Shown: positions 1 through 5,640, numbered from the stretch's first letter. The stretch is 7,752 nucleotides of DNA from an uncultured Alphaproteobacteria bacterium (GCA_910580155.1 CAJTWX010000057.1:1-7752); one strand, 5' to 3'. Notes: a model not told the origin generated them from the letters alone. Translations and numbers: made by a program.

Positions 1-59
1 TATTGATGCTTCCTGCCATTTTTTTCGTAAAGGTAAAACAATGGCAGGAAGCATCAATA
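1..59. repeat. Perfect 20-bp inverted repeat around the ssb start codon
   Basis: Positions 1-20 are the exact reverse complement of 40-59, separated by 19 nt (21-39). The right arm contains the ssb ATG and its first six codons. The loop contains the AAAGGT Shine-Dalgarno-like sequence at 29-34. In mRNA this would be a very stable hairpin with the ribosome binding site in the loop and the start codon in the stem. The left arm touches base 1, so the repeat may continue outside the window. It may be a real translational control element, or a fold-back artefact at a contig end; the sequence alone cannot decide. Confidence 0.9.
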
Positions 60-508
60 AAGTAATTTTAGTCGGCAATTTAGGACAAGATCCTCGCGTC
101 AGCAACACGCAAAGCGGGACAAAAGTTGTGTCTTTCAGCGTTGCCACCACGGACACTTGGCGCGATAAAGCTACCGGCGAACGCAAAGACCGTACGGAAT
201 GGCATCGGGTTGTAATTTTTAATAACGGCTTGGCAGATACGGCAGAAAGATATTTGCGCAAAGGGTCTAAAGTATATCTGGAAGGCCAGTTGCAGACCCG
301 CGAATGGGATGACCAAAACGGGCAGAAACGTTACACAACGGAAATTGTGCTGCAAAACTTTAACAGCACATTGGTAATGCTTGACGGCCGTTCAGATAGT
401 GCACCGGCCGGAGCTGGAGATATTTATGATTCGTCAGCCTCTGCCGGATGGGATAATACCCCGTCTGCAGGAACCGCTGATGTTGCGGATGATGATATTC
501 CGTTTTAA
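41..508 (+). CDS. ssb: Single-stranded DNA-binding protein SSB
   Basis: SSB coats single-stranded DNA during replication, recombination and repair, and recruits partner enzymes through its C-terminal tip. The 155-residue product starts [18 protein letters not shown], the classic opening of bacterial SSB. It has one OB-fold domain at about residues 5-111, including the TEWHRVVIF segment (52-60) and the aromatic residues W40, W54, F60 and W89 expected near the DNA-binding face. A short, Gly/Ala/Ser/Asp-rich linker (about 117-147) follows, then the acidic tip DDDIPF, which in this family binds replication and repair partners. The length is normal for a chromosomal homotetrameric SSB. AAAGGT at 29-34 lies 6 nt before the ATG. 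The gene is monocistronic in this window, with a terminator 26 nt after the stop. Its promoter must lie left of the window. The first codons sit in an inverted repeat, described separately. Confidence 0.97.
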   Translation: MAGSINKVILVGNLGQDPRVSNTQSGTKVVSFSVATTDTWRDKATGERKDRTEWHRVVIFNNGLADTAERYLRKGSKVYLEGQLQTREWDDQNGQKRYTTEIVLQNFNSTLVMLDGRSDSAPAGAGDIYDSSASAGWDNTPSAGTADVADDDIPF

Positions 509-533
509 TCGGCATTGAACATAGAAAAAATTT

Positions 534-560
534 AAGCGGAGGTTGAAACTCCGCTTTTTT
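534..560 (+). terminator. Rho-independent terminator of ssb
   Basis: An 8-bp perfect stem (534-541 with 549-556, core AGCGGAG/CTCCGCT) closes a 7-nt loop and runs into a T tract ending at 560. It begins 26 nt after the ssb stop codon, so ssb forms its own transcription unit on the right side. Confidence 0.9.
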
Positions 561-743
561 ATTGCGAATTTTAAAATAAAGTAACGATAAAACAAGGTGA
601 TATTTTGATTTTGTGTAAAAAATAAAAATATTAAAAAAAGATTATCTGGTTAAAATGATTTAAAAATCAATAAAAACAGTAGCTTAAGAAATGGTATAAT
701 AATACCTTATTCTAACAAATTGAAAAAGAACAAAATTTTTATA
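561..743. other. AT-rich intergenic stretch between ssb and rplM, no gene seen
   Basis: The gap between ssb and rplM is about 300 bases. Apart from the ssb terminator at its left end and the promoter elements at its right half it is very AT-rich and broken by stop codons. I see no small gene or structured RNA in 561-690. The long A/T runs could act as UP-like elements for the ribosomal promoter, but this is only a guess from composition. Confidence 0.6.
692..700 (+). promoter_or_regulatory. Possible extended -10 promoter upstream of rplM
   Basis: TGG followed by a perfect TATAAT (695-700) makes an extended -10 element. No good -35 is present at the usual distance (672-677 reads AAAAAC). It overlaps a short dyad, GGTAT(693-697)/ATACC(702-706). 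It could be a second, upstream start for the ribosomal protein operon, but in DNA this AT-rich a chance match is easy. Confidence 0.35.
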
Positions 744-771
744 TTGACAATAAGAATTTTATCAGTATATT
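744..771 (+). promoter_or_regulatory. Sigma70-type promoter of the rplM-rpsI operon
   Basis: A perfect -35 TTGACA (744-749) and a -10 TATATT (766-771) are separated by 16 bp. The expected transcription start is near 778, giving a leader of about 34 nt before the rplM ATG at 812. A 16-bp perfect palindrome (770-785) covers the end of the -10 and the expected start point. Confidence 0.75.
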
Positions 772-785
772 AAATTCGAATTTAA
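770..785. repeat. 16-bp perfect palindrome over the rplM transcription start
   Basis: TTAAATTCGAATTTAA reads the same on both strands. It overlaps the -10 box by two bases and is centred at 777/778, where transcription should begin. Because the transcript would start at its centre it could not fold as an RNA hairpin, so if functional it would act as a DNA operator. Such a palindrome can also arise by chance in AT-rich sequence. Confidence 0.5.
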
Positions 786-811
786 CCTTAATTAGAAAAG
801 AGACCAATAAT

Positions 812-1279
812 ATGAGTACATACGCAACAAAGCCGTCTGATATTACAAGAAAATGGTATGTTGTTGATGCAACAGATGTTGTATTAGGTCGTCTTGCCGC
901 ACAAGTTGCAATTTTGCTCCGCGGTAAGCACAAGCCTTACTTCACCCCGAACTTAGACTGTGGGGATTATGTTGTTATCATTAACGCCGATAAAGTAAAA
1001 TTGACAGGCAAAAAGTTAACAGATAAAAAATATTTCAAACATACCGGCTGGATTGGCGGTATCAAAGAAACAACTGCCGGCAAAATCTTAAACAGCCGTT
1101 TTCCGGAAAGAGTTGTTGAAAAAGCTGTTGAACGTATGATTTCCCGTAATCCGATGGGGCGTCAGCAGATGACAAAATTAAAAGTATATGCTGGTGAAAA
1201 CCACCCGCACGCTGCCCAGAATCCTGAAATTTTGGACATTGCTTCTAAAAACTCTAAAAACAAAAGGGATGAACTGTAA
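812..1279 (+). CDS. rplM: 50S ribosomal protein L13
   Basis: L13 is an early-assembling protein of the large ribosomal subunit that binds 23S rRNA. The 155-residue product contains [17 protein letters not shown] (13-29), [11 protein letters not shown] (36-46), [11 protein letters not shown] (58-68) and the L13 signature region [23 protein letters not shown] (106-128), followed by HPHAAQ (131-136). The E. coli protein is about 142 residues; the extra length at both ends resembles alphaproteobacterial L13. A weak purine-rich stretch (AAAAGAGA, 796-803) precedes the ATG. It is the first gene of the conserved rplM-rpsI operon: its TAA stop shares the A at 1279 with the start of rpsI, which suggests translational coupling. 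Transcription is likely from the TTGACA/TATATT promoter just upstream. Confidence 0.98.
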   Translation: MSTYATKPSDITRKWYVVDATDVVLGRLAAQVAILLRGKHKPYFTPNLDCGDYVVIINADKVKLTGKKLTDKKYFKHTGWIGGIKETTAGKILNSRFPERVVEKAVERMISRNPMGRQQMTKLKVYAGENHPHAAQNPEILDIASKNSKNKRDEL

Positions 1280-1764
1280 TGGCTAATAAGAAAATTGAAT
1301 CTTTAACCGAAATTAAAGAAGCTGTTGCAGCAACATCTGCTGTTGCTGAAACAAAGCGCAAACCTTCTCGTGATAAGCAGGGTCGCTCTTATGCAACAGG
1401 TAAGAGAAAAAATGCTGTTGCCCGTGTATGGATTATGCCGGGTAAAGGCAATATCACCATTAACGAAAAACCGATTGATACCTATTTTGCCCGTCCGGTT
1501 TTAAAAATGATTATCAATCAGCCGTTTGAAATCACCAACCGCGAAAACGAATTTGACGTTATCTGCACTGTTCAAGGTGGTGGTTTGTCCGGTCAGGCCG
1601 GTGCAATCAAACACGGTATCTCTAAAGCTCTTAACGAATATGAGCCGGAACTTCGCACAATCTTGAAACAAGCAGGTTTCTTGACACGTGATGACCGTGT
1701 TGTTGAACGTAAAAAGTATGGTCGTGCGAAAGCTCGCCGTTCTTACCAGTTCTCGAAGCGTTAA
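1279..1764 (+). CDS. rpsI: 30S ribosomal protein S9
   Basis: S9 is a small-subunit head protein whose C-terminal tail reaches the P-site tRNA. The 161-residue product has a low-complexity Ala/Lys-rich N-terminal extension (about 1-33) that is absent from the roughly 130-residue E. coli protein and is typical of alphaproteobacterial S9. The core starts at about [16 protein letters not shown] (36-51). The family signature [19 protein letters not shown] is at 100-118. The tail is [17 protein letters not shown], ending in the expected SKR. The ATG overlaps the rplM stop (TAATG at 1277-1281), with AAAAGGGATGA just upstream inside rplM as a probable ribosome binding site. A terminator follows 20 nt after the stop, closing the operon. 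Confidence 0.98.
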   Translation: MANKKIESLTEIKEAVAATSAVAETKRKPSRDKQGRSYATGKRKNAVARVWIMPGKGNITINEKPIDTYFARPVLKMIINQPFEITNRENEFDVICTVQGGGLSGQAGAIKHGISKALNEYEPELRTILKQAGFLTRDDRVVERKKYGRAKARRSYQFSKR

Positions 1765-1784
1765 TTTGTTTCGAGCGTATCTCG

Positions 1785-1807
1785 GGGGCGCATTTGCGCT
1801 CCTTTTT
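1785..1807 (+). terminator. Rho-independent terminator of rplM-rpsI
   Basis: The stem pairs 1785-1791 (GGGGCGC) with 1796-1802 (GCGCTCC), including one G-U pair, around the 4-nt loop ATTT. A run of five T (1803-1807) follows. It lies about 20 nt after the rpsI stop. Confidence 0.85.
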
Positions 1808-1889
1808 CTTTGTTTCTCCTGTATTGAGAAGCGCTCTAAAATCCAGTACAATTCCTTATCGCTCAAATAGCCGCAAAAAGTGCAGTTAT

Positions 1890-1921
1890 AAAAAAAAGCC
1901 TTCTCATTATGAGAAGGCTTT
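1890..1921 (-). terminator. Rho-independent terminator of the phosphatase-like gene
   Basis: A 12-bp perfect stem (1895-1906 with 1910-1921) closes a 3-nt loop. On the minus strand it is followed by a T tract made by the A run at 1890-1897. It lies about 18 nt after the stop of the minus-strand gene ending at 1939. The opposite side has only a short T run, so the minus direction is favoured. Confidence 0.9.
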
Positions 1922-1938
1922 AAGCATAGATTGCTCTG

Positions 1939-2481
1939 CTACATAACATAAAAAAGGGCAGATATTTGCGCTTTTTCCTCTGCAGACAGATTGTTGACAA
2001 GAGTCTCAACACATTTGTCGGCTTTTGCTAAACGGTCTTCTTGTACGGAGATTCGGCAGGTTTTTAAGTCAAAAATGCTGCTCCATTTTTCAGCTTCAAT
2101 CGTAAGGCTGGAACCACGGCGGATATATGTGCCCGTCAGAGTGGTGATGTTCATATTATGCGACACAAGGATAATATGCTCCAGATGTGCATAATAGTGT
2201 TTAACACTTCCGAGAAAGTCAGCTTTAAAAGCTTCTTCTCGTCCGGCGTGATAGCGCGAGAGTCTGGGATTCTCACATATTCTGGCCTGATTTGTCAGCA
2301 GTTGAATGATTTTTGCCGTGTTTACCGCCTCCGGAATATGTGAAGTGACGATTAGTCCGGCGGGAGTCGTTTCTTTCAAGAGGTCTTTTGCTTGCGCATA
2401 TATTTGATAAGCGCTCTTAAGCAACACATAGCCGCTTAACGTTTCGTACTCGCCAGTGCGAAAAATTGTTAATTTCTTCAT
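1939..2481 (-). CDS. Histidine-phosphatase-like protein lacking the catalytic RHG histidine
   Basis: The 180-residue product has the outline of a small histidine phosphatase (phosphoglycerate mutase-like, SixA-like) domain. An N-terminal strand ends in IFRTGE (6-11), where active members have RHGE. VTSHIPEAVNTAKII (45-59) matches the S-x-P-x-x-R-A-x-x-T-A segment but has Glu where the phosphate-binding Arg is expected. IILVSHNMNI (103-112) keeps the second conserved His. With the nucleophilic histidine replaced by Thr (codon ACT) and one Arg missing, normal phosphohistidine chemistry is unlikely, so a non-catalytic or ligand-binding role is inferred. The codon differs from CAC/CAT at more than one base, so a single sequencing error does not explain it. 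About 30 helical residues follow the domain. No signal peptide is seen, so it is probably cytosolic. It has its own promoter and terminator and no evident Shine-Dalgarno. Family assignment is moderate; the gene itself is secure. Confidence 0.7.
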   Translation of the reverse strand: MKKLTIFRTGEYETLSGYVLLKSAYQIYAQAKDLLKETTPAGLIVTSHIPEAVNTAKIIQLLTNQARICENPRLSRYHAGREEAFKADFLGSVKHYYAHLEHIILVSHNMNITTLTGTYIRRGSSLTIEAEKWSSIFDLKTCRISVQEDRLAKADKCVETLVNNLSAEEKAQISALFYVM

Positions 2482-2540
2482 ACAAAATATTTAAATTTAT
2501 AAGGTAACAATAATTGTCATATTATTAAATAAGTGTACTA

Positions 2541-2568
2541 AATATATCAAAAAATCTCCAAATGTCAA
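2541..2568 (-). promoter_or_regulatory. Promoter of the phosphatase-like gene
   Basis: On the minus strand, TTGACA (2568-2563) is followed by a 16-bp spacer and TATATT (2546-2541). TGA just before the -10 makes it an extended -10 as well. The expected start is near 2534, giving a leader of about 50 nt. That leader contains an imperfect dyad (about 2505-2519, ACAAT-A-ATTGT core) of unknown meaning. Confidence 0.75.
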
Positions 2569-2586
2569 GCCAATAGTTTTATACAT

Positions 2587-2612
2587 AAAAAAGACGCGGG
2601 TTGCCGCGTCTT
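2587..2612 (-). terminator. Rho-independent terminator of the 304-residue solenoid gene
   Basis: The 9-bp perfect stem AAGACGCGG (2591-2599)/CCGCGTCTT (2604-2612) has a 4-nt loop. On the minus strand it is followed by a T tract (A run at 2587-2592). It begins about 12 nt after the stop of the gene ending at 2624. Confidence 0.9.
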
Positions 2613-2623
2613 AATGAGTGTTT

Positions 2624-3538
2624 TTAGATGTCAATGTATTCCTTGAAATGTGACAGACACTGCAAATAGAGCAGAGCTTGTTGACTGATGTTGTGCTTCA
2701 GGTAGTGCAGTTTCAAAATATCTTTGCACTCCCGTTTGATTAGTTCGATTTGAGCTTCAGGACTAAGTGGCCGCTGTTTGATGTATTGTGCAAGCATTTT
2801 TTTGCTGCCGGACTTGGCTAAAAAAAGCTCAACACCGGACGTAAGCTTATCTTTTTTTATCAGCTTTGCAAACAAGACGGTGTCTTCTGTTGTAATAATA
2901 TCGCACAGAATATTAGCGTCAAACGACATATACTTCAAAAAGCAGTCTATCATTGCACAGTTATTTTGCTCATACAAAATTTTTTGGTGCAAATTCCAAA
3001 AAGCGATATCGTTCTTCCGCACATATTGTAGATAGAAGTCAAAGAATTCCGGATTTTGAGTTTCAATAACAGCAGTAACAGAAGCTTTGCCAAATTTTTT
3101 AGGAAGCAAACCATATTCCAGTGCTTCGGAAAAATATTTGACATTGTTGAGGTTGATTAAGGCTGTTACAGCGCATTCATCAAATTCAAAGTGTCCGATA
3201 TGTCCCGCTGTTAGGTAGGCAATCCTTTTTAGCAGATTGGCATTTTTGCTCTCAACAATCTTTATTTGCATTTCTTTAGAAACACGCCAGTTATGCACAC
3301 GAATATAACTGGCAATTAAAGCAGGGTTGCTTTTAACATATTTTTCGACCATCAATACCTGTGCACTGACACATAGCCGATAATCTCTGAAATAATGTTT
3401 GAGCTGACGTTCGGAGCAACACTCTAAATTGACCATCAGGCAATGATATTCATTTGCAATAGGCCGATTGAATAAAAAGTTCCAAAAAACAGCCTTTTTT
3501 GCTTTTTTAAGCAAAATAGTTTTTTCATCATTTTTCAT
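2624..3538 (-). CDS. Helical-repeat (solenoid) protein of unknown function, shorter paralogue
   Basis: I do not recognise a named family. The 304-residue product has no signal peptide or membrane segment and is rich in Leu, Ile and Lys. The N-terminal head (about 1-55) contains FWNFLFN (18-24), E30, H32, CSERQLKHYF (41-50) and matches the head of the larger downstream-coordinate paralogue (3653-5434). The rest is made of degenerate helical repeats of about 33-40 residues with a core like 'xLIxSxNxxLLxxYIxxxxLSxEA'. Clear copies are at 65-109, 123-173 and 237-292, for example KKMLAQYIKQRPLSPEAQIELI (247-268). This pattern suggests an alpha solenoid of the ankyrin/HEAT type, often a protein-binding scaffold; that role is inference. 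It has its own promoter and terminator, and no Shine-Dalgarno is seen before the ATG. Confidence 0.85.
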   Translation of the reverse strand: MKNDEKTILLKKAKKAVFWNFLFNRPIANEYHCLMVNLECCSERQLKHYFRDYRLCVSAQVLMVEKYVKSNPALIASYIRVHNWRVSKEMQIKIVESKNANLLKRIAYLTAGHIGHFEFDECAVTALINLNNVKYFSEALEYGLLPKKFGKASVTAVIETQNPEFFDFYLQYVRKNDIAFWNLHQKILYEQNNCAMIDCFLKYMSFDANILCDIITTEDTVLFAKLIKKDKLTSGVELFLAKSGSKKMLAQYIKQRPLSPEAQIELIKRECKDILKLHYLKHNISQQALLYLQCLSHFKEYIDI

Positions 3539-3559
3539 AACAATAAATTAAATTATAAA

Positions 3560-3573
3560 ACATAAAATTATTT
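3560..3573 (-). promoter_or_regulatory. Conserved 14-nt leader element, copy 1
   Basis: On the minus strand, AAATAATTTTATGT begins within a few bases of the expected transcription start and ends exactly 21 nt before the ATG at 3538. The same 14 bases occur at the same 21-nt distance before the paralogous gene starting at 5434. It may help translation in a leader without a Shine-Dalgarno, or it may simply be retained from the gene duplication. Confidence 0.6.
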
Positions 3574-3583
3574 GATTAGCATT

Positions 3584-3611
3584 ATTATACAATCCTTATA
3601 TTTTTTGTCAA
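3584..3611 (-). promoter_or_regulatory. Promoter of the 304-residue solenoid gene
   Basis: Consensus TTGACA (3611-3606) and TATAAT (3589-3584) on the minus strand are separated by 16 bp. The predicted start is near 3577, about 39 nt before the ATG. The -35 lies only 3 bp beyond the T tract of the terminator of the preceding paralogue, so the two genes are separate, tightly packed transcription units. Confidence 0.85.
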
Positions 3612-3614
3612 ATG

Positions 3615-3645
3615 AAAAAAAAGCCCCTCCGGAAGGGAGAGGCTT
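3615..3645 (-). terminator. Rho-independent terminator of the 593-residue solenoid gene
   Basis: In minus-strand RNA the 10-bp stem AAGCCUCUCC/GGAGGGGCUU (3645-3636 with 3630-3621) contains one U-G pair and a 5-nt loop, followed by eight U (A run 3615-3622). On the plus strand the same pair would be a C-A mismatch, so the structure is specific to the minus direction. It starts about 8 nt after the stop codon. Confidence 0.9.
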
Positions 3646-3652
3646 AATGAAA

Positions 3653-5434
3653 TTAAAGCAAGCAGTCAGTTGCATCGCCGTCATTAAAATTGTCAGCATC
3701 GTACGTTTTGAGAAGTTCAGGGTCAAATCGTTCAAGCAATATGTATTCATTTTCAGAATACAGCTCATAATTTTCCAGATAAAACTTCACAAACTCCTTG
3801 TCGGGATGACGCAGCAGCTCGGCTTCCGGCTCTTCATCTAGTTCTGAAATCTGCTCTAAAAGCAAATGAATTTGGTCAACAGGCGCATTCTTGATAAAGG
3901 CAATAATTTCTTCTTCAGAAAGAATAAAATTTTGTTCAAGAATAAACTTATAAACGGCTTTATCTTTCCGTTTGCAGAGGTTAACCAATACATCAGGATA
4001 TTCCGAACAGAAATTCTCTAAATTTTCTATAGTGCGTAAATAATTTAGAGCTTTTTCCGTATCGGCTTTTGCTAAAAACATAACAGTGTTTTCATCGTTG
4101 AAATAGTTGTTGTGCTTGTCAAAGAACAGACTGAACAGATCATCATCCCAGCGGGTAATCATTGCCTTTTCGGCAAGGTCACACAAGCTGTTTTCATCCA
4201 GATACTTATCGATAATATCCATAGATGCGTGAAGAATAAGCTGTGCTTCGCCAAAATTGGTCAAACCAGTCTGATAAGCCTCGCTGCCAAATAGATAATC
4301 TTCAATCATATTGCAGTTGCCGGAAGTGAAAATTTTAGTTTCAAGTTGCCAGTTGCGCGTAGGAAAATCATCAGCAGAAATGTGATATTTGTCCTGTAAA
4401 CCATTTGCGAATATCCATCCGACCGTTTCCTCGTAAAAAGGTTGGTCTTTCTGCATCTGATAAGCCGCAATCAGCTCAGCATCATTGCTCTCCAGTAGTT
4501 TAATCTCTGTATCTGCCGAATAGACTGCGTGCTTATAAATGTTTTTAAGCAGCAAAGGCCTGAACTTTGGTTCAAACAAGCGTTCACAGTCTGAAGCGGA
4601 TAAAAGTGAAAAATTAGCTTTCTCAATACAGCATTTAAACACCTCGTCGGAGGCGTGGCTGATAATGAAAGAAACCGCATCATCACTCTCACAACTCATA
4701 CCGGAGCTGAAATACAAATCAAGCTTCTCAAGACTGCCAGACGTTAACAACAGTTTTAGCTCTGTAAAGGAAAACTTTTTATGCAAAGAGCTTTCAAGCA
4801 TTTTCCGAAAAACATCAGCAGACTTGTTTTGGATAACTTCGATGCGTATAAAATCCGAATGTTTGCAACAGTGGAAATAAAGCTTCAACACATCATCATC
4901 GTATGAAAGCAACAGTTTGGAGGCTTCCTCGGAAAGCGCTGGACGGGTTTGAAGAAAAGCAGTTGTCAGAGCTTTGTTTTTCTTTTGGAGCAACAAAATT
5001 TTGTCTTCTTCTTCAAAATAAATCAGCTTGATATATTGCTTAATCACATCTGATTTACCGGAAAGTAAAAGCTTGCGGATGTGTACGGATGGCAACCGTA
5101 TACCTTTTTCAAACAGTGTTTTTACTCCTAAACGCTGAATAAGCAAGGGAATAGCATCTATCTGATGAAAGTGTGCAGCCTCACATAAATGATGTTGGTT
5201 TATCAACTCTTTTACCATTTCTAAATCACAGTTTTGAAGCAGATGAAGCATCGCTTCTTTCTTAAGGAGAAAACCTTCCGCGAAATATTTTAATAAATTT
5301 TTTCGAGAACATCCTCTGCCATTTGCCAAATTCAGATGATGCTCATCCGGAATTCGGTGACTGTTGTTAAGCAAAAAGTGCCAGATTTCAAAACGGGTAC
5401 GCAACGCCGATGGGGTTTTAACTTCTTTTTTCAT
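3653..5434 (-). CDS. Helical-repeat (solenoid) protein of unknown function, longer paralogue
   Basis: This 593-residue protein is not a family I recognise. I chose the ATG at 5434 (MKKEVKTPSALRTRFEIWHFLLNN) although the frame stays open to 5593. The longer version would cover the promoter at 5481-5508, and the 5434 start aligns with that of the 304-residue paralogue. The head (about 1-55) has IWHFLLNN (17-24), EHH (31-33) and GCSRKNLLKYF (41-51), matching the paralogue. About a dozen degenerate helical repeats of 33-40 residues follow, with a core like 'LLxSxDxxLLxxYI'. Examples are KLLLSGKSDVIKQYI (121-135), KLLLSYDDDVLKLYF (173-187), LKLLLTSGSLEKLDLYF (226-242) and ELLRHPDKEFVKFYL (539-553). 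The C-terminal third is acidic. No signal peptide or membrane segment is seen. A cytosolic or exported interaction scaffold is inferred. It has its own promoter and terminator and no Shine-Dalgarno. Confidence 0.85.
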   Translation of the reverse strand: MKKEVKTPSALRTRFEIWHFLLNNSHRIPDEHHLNLANGRGCSRKNLLKYFAEGFLLKKEAMLHLLQNCDLEMVKELINQHHLCEAAHFHQIDAIPLLIQRLGVKTLFEKGIRLPSVHIRKLLLSGKSDVIKQYIKLIYFEEEDKILLLQKKNKALTTAFLQTRPALSEEASKLLLSYDDDVLKLYFHCCKHSDFIRIEVIQNKSADVFRKMLESSLHKKFSFTELKLLLTSGSLEKLDLYFSSGMSCESDDAVSFIISHASDEVFKCCIEKANFSLLSASDCERLFEPKFRPLLLKNIYKHAVYSADTEIKLLESNDAELIAAYQMQKDQPFYEETVGWIFANGLQDKYHISADDFPTRNWQLETKIFTSGNCNMIEDYLFGSEAYQTGLTNFGEAQLILHASMDIIDKYLDENSLCDLAEKAMITRWDDDLFSLFFDKHNNYFNDENTVMFLAKADTEKALNYLRTIENLENFCSEYPDVLVNLCKRKDKAVYKFILEQNFILSEEEIIAFIKNAPVDQIHLLLEQISELDEEPEAELLRHPDKEFVKFYLENYELYSENEYILLERFDPELLKTYDADNFNDGDATDCLL

Positions 5435-5455
5435 AAAAATATAATTAATAGTGTT

Positions 5456-5469
5456 ACATAAAATTATTT
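5456..5469 (-). promoter_or_regulatory. Conserved 14-nt leader element, copy 2
   Basis: The minus strand reads AAATAATTTTATGT, identical to copy 1 at 3560-3573, and ends 21 nt before the ATG at 5434. The distance to the -10 is 11 nt here and 10 nt in copy 1. The bases between the element and the ATG differ between the two genes, so the element is more conserved than its surroundings. Confidence 0.6.
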
Positions 5470-5480
5470 TCTCAAATCGC

Positions 5481-5508
5481 ATTATACGGAAAAGTATTTT
5501 TTTGTCAA
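5481..5508 (-). promoter_or_regulatory. Promoter of the 593-residue solenoid gene
   Basis: Consensus TTGACA (5508-5503) and TATAAT (5486-5481) on the minus strand have a 16-bp spacer, the same layout as the promoter of the shorter paralogue. Both spacers begin with an A run followed by TA. The expected start is near 5474, about 40 nt before the ATG. Confidence 0.85.
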
Positions 5509-5530
5509 GGATAATAACCGGTAAAAAAAT

Positions 5531-5550
5531 ATCGACAATAATCGGCAATA
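5531..5550. repeat. Tandem decamer between divergent promoters
   Basis: ATCGACAATA (5531-5540) is followed directly by ATCGGCAATA (5541-5550), identical except for one base. The 10-bp period places both copies on the same face of the helix. The repeat lies between the promoters of the solenoid gene and the TPR gene, so it is a possible binding site for a shared regulator. The short length keeps chance plausible. Confidence 0.5.
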
Positions 5551-5568
5551 AAAAAATCAGTTTTTTGC

Positions 5569-5598
5569 TTGACAAAACAAAAAAAATCTCCATATACT
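5569..5598 (+). promoter_or_regulatory. Promoter of the TPR gene
   Basis: TTGACA (5569-5574) and TATACT (5593-5598) are separated by 18 bp. The expected start is near 5605, leaving a leader of about 36 nt. A weak purine-rich site (GAGAAAG, 5631-5637) precedes the ATG at 5641. The promoter diverges from that of the 593-residue solenoid gene. Confidence 0.7.
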
Positions 5599-5640
5599 AA
5601 TCACGTGGAATTATTTTGTACAACTATGTAGAGAAAGAAT

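Noticed and set aside
1752..1775. Inverted repeat CTCGAA/TTCGAG at the rpsI stop codon
   Set aside because: The stem is only 6 bp with a 12-nt loop and one arm lies in conserved rpsI coding sequence. The better-formed stem at 1785-1802 explains termination.
1501..1866. 121-codon minus-strand reading frame
   Set aside because: It overlaps rpsI in antisense and crosses the rplM-rpsI terminator, and no protein family features are seen.
1688..1870. 60-codon plus-strand reading frame
   Set aside because: It is a shifted-frame shadow of the rpsI 3' end that runs through the terminator.
4539..4880. 113-codon plus-strand reading frame
   Set aside because: It is antisense to the solenoid gene, whose repeats are continuous through this interval, and it has no promoter or ribosome binding site of its own.
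3653..5434. Ankyrin or TPR repeats in the large solenoid protein
   Set aside because: The repeat core lacks the ankyrin TPLH and G-TPL-type motifs and the TPR W-L-G-Y-A-F-A-P pattern. I therefore call it only a generic helical solenoid.
5435..5593. N-terminal extension of the 593-residue solenoid protein by 53 hydrophobic residues
   Set aside because: The extension covers a consensus promoter (5481-5508) and the conserved leader element. The start at 5434 matches the paralogue, and the extension's hydrophobic look comes from T-rich intergenic DNA.
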